Part shown: positions 1 to 5,218 of the stretch, in pieces
Numbering within the stretch: the stretch's first letter is position 1
Layout of the letters: each line of letters opens with the position of its first letter
Assembly: GCA_051006215.1 (NCBI GenBank)
Contig: JBPCIO010000108.1
Span: 1-5,218 of the forward strand
From: CF-72 sp051006215
GTDB lineage: Bacteria; Chloroflexota; UBA6077; CF-72
DNA: 5,218 bases
Reading direction: 5' to 3'
Position numbers and translations under genes: made by a program
Notes under the pieces: generated by a model
The model's input: only the letters and a program-made list of their open reading frames with translations
Told to the model about the DNA's origin: nothing
Databases searched by the model: none

Positions 1-1
1 G

Positions 2-766
2 GAGACGGCCCTCATCAATGCTATCCATGGCCAACGGGCCGAACCCCTGGCGCGGCCGCCTTTTCCGGCTGCCTCGGGTCTGCACTCGAGCCCGACCGTC
101 ATACACAATGTCGAGTCGCTCGCCAACTTGCCCGATATCGTGCTCAACGGTCCGGAGTGGTTTCGCTCAGTTGGCTCAGCTAACACGCCAGGCACGAAAC
201 TGGTCAGTCTGGCGGGCGCCGTCCGTCACCCCGGCCTGTACGAGGTGCCGGTCGGGGTGTCGTTGCACGACATCGTGGATGACTTCGGCGGCGGCGCCTC
301 AGTCGAGCTGGGTGCGGTCCTGGTCGGCGGACCCTCAGGGTCGATTCTTCCGATGTCGGTGCTCGATACGCCGTATGACGTACAGCCGCTTCAAGCTGTA
401 GGCGGTGTGCTCGGAGCGGGCGGAATCGTGGCATTGCCAAGCAGCGAGTGTGTTGTCGCCGCGGTGCGTCACACGGTTGCCTATAACTCGCGCGAGTCAT
501 GTGGGAAATGCACGCCCTGTCGCGAAGGCACGCTGCGCATGCTCGGCCTGTTCGACGACTTGCGGCTCGGTGCCGCTCCGCCGAACATCCTCGATACGAT
601 GGCTGAGTTGAATGACGTGCTGGCGTTCGGCTCCCTGTGCGGGCTAGGCCAGATGGCGCCCAACCCGGTCCGCGCCTTGCTCAGACACTTTCCTGACTCG
701 GTCGCCGAGCACCTGGCTGGCGAGTGTGCCGCGGGCGTGTGCATCGCCAACGGAGTTGCTGAGTGA
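2..766 (+). CDS. fdsB: NuoF/FdsB-type NADH-binding flavoprotein, C-terminal part (probable formate dehydrogenase beta subunit; 5' end outside window)
   Basis: This reading frame is open from the left edge, so the start and the FMN/NAD(H)-binding Rossmann-like part lie upstream. The visible 254 residues begin with the NuoF signature ETALINAIHG, followed by RPPFPAASGL and a PTVIHNVESLANLP stretch. An SLBB domain follows at about 197-365 (VSLAGAVRHPGLYEVP). The C-terminal iron-sulfur region has the motif SCGKCTPCREG with Cys codons at 500, 509 and 518, and the fourth ligand lies in SLCGLGQ with its Cys codon at 638; together they bind one [4Fe-4S] cluster. In this family the subunit passes electrons between FMN/NAD(H) and the Fe-S chain of a NuoG-like partner. 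The partner here is the formate dehydrogenase alpha subunit, whose GTG start overlaps this stop by 4 bases, so a role as diaphorase subunit of an NAD-dependent formate dehydrogenase is inferred. A bifurcating-hydrogenase or complex I origin for the family member cannot be excluded from this part alone. The tail carries an extra Cys pair (CAAGVC). Confidence 0.93.
   Translation, partial: ETALINAIHGQRAEPLARPPFPAASGLHSSPTVIHNVESLANLPDIVLNGPEWFRSVGSANTPGTKLVSLAGAVRHPGLYEVPVGVSLHDIVDDFGGGASVELGAVLVGGPSGSILPMSVLDTPYDVQPLQAVGGVLGAGGIVALPSSECVVAAVRHTVAYNSRESCGKCTPCREGTLRMLGLFDDLRLGAAPPNILDTMAELNDVLAFGSLCGLGQMAPNPVRALLRHFPDSVAEHLAGECAAGVCIANGVAE
752..755 (+). promoter_or_regulatory. Ribosome binding site for the formate dehydrogenase alpha gene
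   Basis: GGAG lies 7 bases before the GTG at 763, inside the last codons of the upstream gene. It supports the GTG start over later in-frame candidates. The start and the upstream stop share the bases GTGA, an arrangement typical of translational coupling that would keep the two subunits in step. Confidence 0.6.
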
Positions 767-3474
767 TCGTCGAATCGCCGGTCGAGCGGCTGAGCGTGAG
801 CGTCGACGGCCTGCCCATCCAGATGCCCGTCGGCGCTAGTGCGCTAGACGCGATCAACGCCGCGGGTGTGTACGTTCCGCAACTATGCAAGGACCTCGAC
901 CAGAAGGCTCGCGGCGCCTGCCGCACGTGTCTTGTCCAGATCGAAGGCGCGCGCGGATTTCCAGCCGCGTGCACGACCCCTTGCGCCGACGGGATGCGCA
1001 TCACCGTGAGCTCGCCCGAGGCAGCGCGCATCCGACGCGGGGTGATCGAGTTGACCATGGGCATGCACCCTGACGCGTGCCAGACGAACCCTCCCAACAC
1101 GCACAACGACCTGCTCGACGCCGCTCGGGCCCACGGCGTCGAGTCGCCTCGGTGGACGCCCGCGCCAGACACGTCTGTGGATGTCAGCAATCCTTTCTTC
1201 GTCCTCGACATGCGGCAGTGCATCCTGTGCGCGCGCTGCGTGACGGCGTGCGACGAGGTCCAGCACATCGGTGCGATTGCGCTGCTCGGTCGCGGCGGAT
1301 CGACAAAAGTTGGCACATTCGCCGACCAGCGACTGCGTGAATCGATCTGCACCTCGTGCGGCTCGTGCTTCGCGGCCTGCCCCACCGGCGCGATCTACCC
1401 CAAAAAGGTACGGACCGACCCAGTCAAACGCGTGGACACCACCTGCCCATATTGCGGCGTCGGCTGTGCGATCAAACTGGATGTCTCTGCGGATGATCGG
1501 ATCGTTCGTTCGGACGATGAACCCGCCAACGCCTCCAGCCAGGGCATGCTGTGCGTCAAGGGACGCTTCGGATTCGAGTATGTCAACCACCCCGACCGGC
1601 TCACCCGACCGCTGATCCGCCGAAACGGACGACTCGAACAGGCTTCATGGGACGAGGCACTCGAACTGGTCGCCGACAAGCTCGTCGAACATCGCGGCTC
1701 CTTCGGCGCGCTAGCCTCAGCCAAGGGCACGAACGAAGACGCCTACGTCATCCAGAAGTTTGTCCGCTCCGTCATGGACAGCAACAACGTCGATCATTGC
1801 ACGCGGCTGTGCCACTCGCCTTCGGTACACGCGATGCTGCAGTCATTGGGCAGCGGTGCAACCAGCAACTCGTATGTGGACTATGAGCAAGCCGGCTGTT
1901 TGATGGTGGTCGGCTCGGACAGTTCCTCGAACCACCCGGTGGTCACGGTCCGTTTCCGACGCGCCGTCAAACGCGGCGCGACGCTGATCGTGGTCAATCC
2001 CAAGTGGACCGAATTGAACTACTACGCCGATATCTGGCTGCGGCAGCGGCCCGGCACCGACGTGGCGCTCTTCAACGGCCTGGCGTACGTGCTGCTCGAG
2101 GAGGGGCTGGCCGACGCGGAGTTTATCCGCACCCGTACCGAAGGGTTCGCTGAGTGGGCAGAGGCGGTGCGCGAGTATCCGCCAGCGCTCACGGCTGAGA
2201 TCACGGGCGTACCCGAAAACGACCTCGTCGCCGCCGCGCGCGCGTTTGGCAAGCCACCCTTCAGCGGCTCGTGCATGATCTGGGGTATGGGCATCAGCCA
2301 GCACTCGAATGGCACGGCCAACGCACATGGTGTGATCAACCTCGCCCTTGCCGCCGGCATGGCCGGTAAGCCTGGCAATGGTATCTCGCCGTTGCGGGGT
2401 CAGAACAACGTCCAGGGTTGCGGGGACGCGGGCTGCATTCCCGACAGCCTGCCCGGCTATCAGGCGCTCACGAGCGAGAACCGCGCTCGATTTGGTGCGG
2501 CCTGGGGCCGCATGACGCAGCGCCCAGCCGGTCTGACCGTGACCGCGATGGTCGAAGCCGCAGGACGCGGCGACCTGAAGGCGATGTACGTCGTCGGCGA
2601 GAACCCGTTTCTGGACGAGGCCAACCTTGATCACGCCCGCCACGCCATGCACAACCTGGATTTTCTGGTCGTTCAGGACATCTTTCTCCAGGAGACCGCG
2701 GAGGCCGCACACGTGGTCTTGCCGGCAACGTCGTTTGCTGAAAAGGAAGGCACCTTCACCAACAGCGAGCGTCGGGTACAGCGGGTGCGGACGGCTCTTG
2801 CGCCCATCGGGCAGTCTCGCCCGGACTGGGACATCACCTGCGACATCGCCAGGCGTGTCTGCCGCCGTTTGGGGCTGGACGAACGCCAATTCGAGTACCT
2901 CTCGCCTCGCCAGATCATGGACGAGATGGCTGGGCTCACGCCGATCATTGCGGGAATCAGCCACGATCGCCTGGATCGTGAGGGGGGCATCCAGTGGCCG
3001 TGTCCATCACCCGACCACCCTGGCACTCCGAACCTGTACACCGAAACGTTTCCGCGCCCGAGCGGCCGCGCGCGTTTGACTCCCGTCCGCCAGGGACCAG
3101 CCGCCGTTGAGTTACCCGACGACAAGTTCCCAATGCTGCTCAACACCGGCCGTGTGCTGTACCACTGGCACGGTGGCACGCTGACGACTCGTGTCGACGG
3201 ACTGGTCGAAATGGTCCCGCGCGTGGAGGTCACCATCAACACGATCGACGCCGACACGTACGGGGTCCGACACGGCCAGCCGGTCGAGGTGACCTCGCGC
3301 CGCGGCAGCATCGTGTGTCAGGCGCGCGTCAACGACGAAGTCGCGCGGGGTGAGGTGTTCATGCCCTTCGTCAGCCTCGCTGGCGCTGCCGCGAACTTTC
3401 TAACCAACAACGTCTACGACCCGAATGACATGCCCGAATACAAGGTCTGCGCGGTAAAGATCAACGCTGCATAG
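763..3474 (+). CDS. fdsA: NAD-linked molybdenum/tungsten formate dehydrogenase, catalytic (alpha) subunit with NuoG-like N-terminus
   Basis: The 903-residue protein would oxidise formate to CO2 (reversibly in some relatives) at a bis-MGD Mo or W centre in the cytoplasm. No Tat signal or membrane segment is visible. A [2Fe-2S] domain has Cys42, 53, 56 and 70 (CX10CX2CX13C). A degenerate NuoG-type cluster site follows at His102/Cys106. Two ferredoxin-type [4Fe-4S] motifs lie at Cys153/156/159/163 and Cys196/199/202/206. The molybdopterin domain starts with Cys228/231/235/264 plus Lys266 (one [4Fe-4S]). The catalytic motif RLCHSPS places Cys350 (codon TGC at 1810) and His351 where E. coli FdhF has Sec140 and His141. 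Arg545 in PLRGQNNVQG matches FdhF Arg333. A molybdopterin-dinucleotide-binding domain runs from about residue 789 to the end. Cys350-His351 and RGQNN separate it from a true complex I NuoG. The start is GTG with a good ribosome site; the gene follows its partner with a 4-base overlap. Accessory fdsC/fdhD-type and fdsD genes do not follow directly. fdhA and fdhF are alternative names used for relatives. Confidence 0.95.
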   Translation: MIVESPVERLSVSVDGLPIQMPVGASALDAINAAGVYVPQLCKDLDQKARGACRTCLVQIEGARGFPAACTTPCADGMRITVSSPEAARIRRGVIELTMGMHPDACQTNPPNTHNDLLDAARAHGVESPRWTPAPDTSVDVSNPFFVLDMRQCILCARCVTACDEVQHIGAIALLGRGGSTKVGTFADQRLRESICTSCGSCFAACPTGAIYPKKVRTDPVKRVDTTCPYCGVGCAIKLDVSADDRIVRSDDEPANASSQGMLCVKGRFGFEYVNHPDRLTRPLIRRNGRLEQASWDEALELVADKLVEHRGSFGALASAKGTNEDAYVIQKFVRSVMDSNNVDHCTRLCHSPSVHAMLQSLGSGATSNSYVDYEQAGCLMVVGSDSSSNHPVVTVRFRRAVKRGATLIVVNPKWTELNYYADIWLRQRPGTDVALFNGLAYVLLEEGLADAEFIRTRTEGFAEWAEAVREYPPALTAEITGVPENDLVAAARAFGKPPFSGSCMIWGMGISQHSNGTANAHGVINLALAAGMAGKPGNGISPLRGQNNVQGCGDAGCIPDSLPGYQALTSENRARFGAAWGRMTQRPAGLTVTAMVEAAGRGDLKAMYVVGENPFLDEANLDHARHAMHNLDFLVVQDIFLQETAEAAHVVLPATSFAEKEGTFTNSERRVQRVRTALAPIGQSRPDWDITCDIARRVCRRLGLDERQFEYLSPRQIMDEMAGLTPIIAGISHDRLDREGGIQWPCPSPDHPGTPNLYTETFPRPSGRARLTPVRQGPAAVELPDDKFPMLLNTGRVLYHWHGGTLTTRVDGLVEMVPRVEVTINTIDADTYGVRHGQPVEVTSRRGSIVCQARVNDEVARGEVFMPFVSLAGAAANFLTNNVYDPNDMPEYKVCAVKINAA

Positions 3475-3498
3475 CCATACGTACAATCCAGTGCCGGC

Positions 3499-3750
3499 GT
3501 GTTCGTGCTGTACATCGGGCTTTATGTTGTCGGGATGCTCGTGGGCTTGGCCGCCAAGATTGCGCTCGACGTTCAGCTACGTCGACCAGGCAGCCGTCAG
3601 GTTCTCGGGCTGGTCATTTTTTGTTTGCTGGTGTGGGGTGTGCTGTCGGTGACGCACGCTGCATTCACAGCGCTGCTGCTGCCGATGGTGTGGGCCGGCA
3701 CCGGCTTCCTCGCCGGGCTCGGTAGCCGCGAGATGCACACCGCGAGCTGA
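3499..3750 (+). CDS. Small hydrophobic membrane protein of unknown function
   Basis: I do not recognise this 83-residue protein. It opens with a hydrophobic segment at about residues 2-24 (VLYIGLYVVGMLVGLAAKIAL). A short basic linker, QLRRPGSRQ, follows. A long hydrophobic stretch from about 36 to 75 could form one or two further spans, and a short polar tail ends at SREMHTAS. The basic linker would favour a cytoplasmic loop, with the N-terminus outside. The GTG at 3499 has no clear Shine-Dalgarno sequence; GTG at 3505 or ATG at 3535 are possible alternatives. The gene sits 24 bases after the formate dehydrogenase alpha stop and 13 bases before the sensor kinase start, suggesting co-transcription. 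It could anchor either neighbour to the membrane, but nothing in the sequence shows this. Support is the unbroken frame filling the gap, codon use like its neighbours and a convincing membrane-protein composition. Confidence 0.62.
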   Translation: MFVLYIGLYVVGMLVGLAAKIALDVQLRRPGSRQVLGLVIFCLLVWGVLSVTHAAFTALLLPMVWAGTGFLAGLGSREMHTAS

Positions 3751-3753
3751 GGA
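3749..3753 (+). promoter_or_regulatory. Ribosome binding site for the sensor kinase gene
   Basis: GAGGA overlaps the TGA stop of the small membrane protein gene and lies 10 bases before the ATG at 3764. It fixes the kinase start and suggests the two genes are translated from one message. Confidence 0.5.
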
Positions 3754-3763
3754 CGGTCCAAAC

Positions 3764-5218
3764 ATGGTTGCTCTCGAGCCCGAACGGTTGCAGGACGACC
3801 TAGGCGCGGATTCGCCAGATCCGTTCCTGCCTGGCCCATACGCTGCCTGCACCCGCCTGTCCACGGCCGACCGGGCACTCCTCGAGAACGTTGCTGGGCA
3901 CTTGCCGCTGCTGGCAGATCTCACCCATGCTGACGCGGTACTGTTCGCCCGCGCTGATGACCAGGCGGTCGTTGTGGCGCAGGCGCAGCCCGTGCCCGTG
4001 CCCAGCCCATATGCTGCGCCGGTCGCGATCGGCCGGACTATGGCCCGCGAAGAGTCGCCGCTTGTATTCCGCGTACTGTTCGATGGCCGGGTACGTAACC
4101 AGGTGACGACCACGGTCATTCGCGGAGCGCCAGTCCTCCAGGAGGTCTTCGCTATACGCAATGAGCACGGCACCGTCGTGGGTGCCTTGCGTAGCGAGAT
4201 GCTCCTGATCGAACACGAACGTCAGCGCAAACGACACGCGACCTTTCGTCGCGCGGTTGCGCGGGCGCGTGAGCTGATCGTGGCCGGGCGATTGCGGGGT
4301 GGCGAGCGACTGGGTCGCCTGGGCGTGCATGACGGCATCATGGTCATCGACGCGGCTGGGCGGATCGAGTATCTCAGCGCGCCCGCCGAATACCTGTACC
4401 GCCGTCTGGGGTATGCCGACAACCTGGTCAAGACCCAGTTGCAGGAGCTCGAAACCAACGAATACATCTGCTTCAAAGCCATGGAGCGCGGCGTGTGTCT
4501 CGAGCAGCGGGTACAGGAGCAAACGTTGGTCTGGATCAAGCGTGTCGTGCCGCTCGCATCCGGCGGCAATGCTTCGTGGCCGACGCTGCTGACTGGCCGC
4601 GGCGTGCCAAGCGGCGCGGTCGTAGCTATTGAGGACGTGACCGACGAGCTGCAGAAGGAGCAGGAGCTGAAGATCAAGACGGCGATGATTCAGGAGATTC
4701 ACCACCGCGTAAAGAACAACCTGCAAACCATCGCCGCCTTGTTGCGACTCCAAGCGCGCCGGACGGGGAGCCCCGAAGTTGCCGATCAGCTGCGTGAAAC
4801 CGTCGGCCGCATCATCTCAGTTGCGGTGGTACATGAGTTCCTGAGCCACGAGGAGACAAGCGTCATCAACATCCACGAGGTCGCCAATCGCATCCTGGCT
4901 GAGGTGCGCAACGGCGTCCTGGATCACACCCGCCCTATCGCGCTGAGGCGGGAGGGTTTGCGTACCTTCAGTCTGCCCGCTCAGCAGGCGACCTCGTGTG
5001 CGTTGATCATCAACGAGCTGGTCCAGAACGCCGTCGAGCACGGGTTCGTGGTGCTGGCCGGGGGCAGTATTGTGATCCGACTGGCAGAGCAGGACGATAG
5101 CCTGTACATCGAGATTCAAGACGATGGCCGCGGCCTGCCCCGCGATTTCGATTTCTACGGCCAGGGTGGTCTGGGATTGCAGATCGTGCGCAGCCTGGTC
5201 CGCGAGGATCTCAAAGGT
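3764..5218 (+). CDS. pdtaS: PdtaS-like sensor histidine kinase (GAF-like, PAS, HisKA_2, HATPase_c), 3' end outside window
   Basis: The frame runs open for 485 codons to the right edge and probably lacks only a few tens of residues. Residues about 30-165 resemble the N-terminal GAF-like domain of PdtaS-type kinases (LPLLADLTHADAVLFAR). A PAS domain spans about 188-290 (GIMVIDAAGRIEYLS, ending in VVAIEDVTDE). The HisKA_2 dimerisation domain starts near 307 with the motif EIHHRVKNNLQTIAALLRLQ; the phosphoacceptor is His313 or His314. The HATPase_c domain has an N box (INELVQNAVEH, Asn417 and Asn422), a G1 box (DDGRGLP, Asp454) and a G2 box (GQGGLGLQIV, residues 466-475). No membrane segment or signal peptide is visible, so it should be cytosolic. 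Family knowledge: mycobacterial PdtaS phosphorylates PdtaR, an ANTAR response regulator that binds RNA. No regulator gene lies in the window; one could follow downstream. The sensed signal is unknown; its position after formate dehydrogenase genes may be functional or incidental. The family call is firm and the symbol is by similarity. Confidence 0.9.
   Translation, partial: MVALEPERLQDDLGADSPDPFLPGPYAACTRLSTADRALLENVAGHLPLLADLTHADAVLFARADDQAVVVAQAQPVPVPSPYAAPVAIGRTMAREESPLVFRVLFDGRVRNQVTTTVIRGAPVLQEVFAIRNEHGTVVGALRSEMLLIEHERQRKRHATFRRAVARARELIVAGRLRGGERLGRLGVHDGIMVIDAAGRIEYLSAPAEYLYRRLGYADNLVKTQLQELETNEYICFKAMERGVCLEQRVQEQTLVWIKRVVPLASGGNASWPTLLTGRGVPSGAVVAIEDVTDELQKEQELKIKTAMIQEIHHRVKNNLQTIAALLRLQARRTGSPEVADQLRETVGRIISVAVVHEFLSHEETSVINIHEVANRILAEVRNGVLDHTRPIALRREGLRTFSLPAQQATSCALIINELVQNAVEHGFVVLAGGSIVIRLAEQDDSLYIEIQDDGRGLPRDFDFYGQGGLGLQIVRSLVREDLKG

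Noticed and set aside
18..401. Short + strand frame at the left edge
   Set aside because: It overlaps the NuoF-like coding frame and has arginine/serine-rich out-of-frame composition without domain features.
681..1590. Two overlapping minus-strand open frames of about 235 codons
   Set aside because: Both are antisense to conserved Fe-S cluster motifs on the + strand and overlap each other; they are shadows.
1810..1812. Selenocysteine at the formate dehydrogenase active site
   Set aside because: The codon at the catalytic position is TGC (Cys), not TGA, so no recoding is needed.
1843..2964. Long minus-strand open frame (373 codons)
   Set aside because: It lies wholly opposite the formate dehydrogenase gene, shows no recognisable domain, and is expected by chance in GC-rich coding DNA.
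763..3474. Reading the large subunit as complex I NuoG
   Set aside because: It has the Cys350-His351 catalytic pair, the RGQNNVQG loop with Arg545, and a full bis-MGD-binding C-terminus, which mark a formate dehydrogenase rather than NuoG. No other nuo genes follow.
3995..4024. Pro-rich repeat-like stretch (QPVPVPSPYAAPV) in the kinase as a possible repeat element
   Set aside because: Only a short low-complexity segment within the GAF-like domain; no repeated DNA unit beyond two gtgccc copies.
3800..4753. Long minus-strand open frame (317 codons) opposite the kinase
   Set aside because: The + strand encodes a clear GAF-PAS-HisKA_2-HATPase protein here; the antisense frame has no recognisable family features.

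Overview
The window is a GC-rich, tightly packed bacterial segment with every supported gene on the + strand. Two of the three gene starts inside it are GTG. No marker gene fixes the taxon. The GC content, the GTG starts, and a PdtaS-type sensor kinase beside an NAD-linked formate dehydrogenase would fit a Chloroflexota (Thermomicrobia-like) or actinobacterial genome, but this is inference.

Layout: (i) positions 2-766 hold the C-terminal part of a NuoF/FdsB-type flavoprotein, with its SLBB and [4Fe-4S] regions. (ii) Positions 763-3474 hold a complete 903-residue molybdenum/tungsten formate dehydrogenase catalytic subunit with a NuoG-like N-terminus. It overlaps the first gene by 4 bases (GTGA). 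(iii) Positions 3499-3750 hold an unrecognised small membrane protein of 83 residues. (iv) Positions 3764-5218 hold a PdtaS-like cytosolic sensor histidine kinase (GAF-like, PAS, HisKA_2, HATPase_c), cut by the window edge shortly after its G2 box. Gaps are 24 and 13 bases, so all four genes could be one transcription unit. No stretch over 300 bases lacks a gene. No RNA gene, mobile element or CRISPR array was seen.

Working model: the two large proteins form a soluble NAD+-dependent formate dehydrogenase. Formate is oxidised at a Cys-ligated bis-MGD metal centre, and electrons pass along Fe-S clusters to the FMN/NAD(H) subunit, whose FMN-binding part lies upstream of the window. The membrane peptide and kinase downstream may tie the enzyme to a membrane or to signalling, but the sequence shows only their proximity.

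The most notable observation is in the catalytic subunit. Its NuoG-type His(Cys)3 [4Fe-4S] site keeps the His and first Cys, but the other two Cys positions are Asn, so that cluster is probably absent while all other cluster sites are intact.
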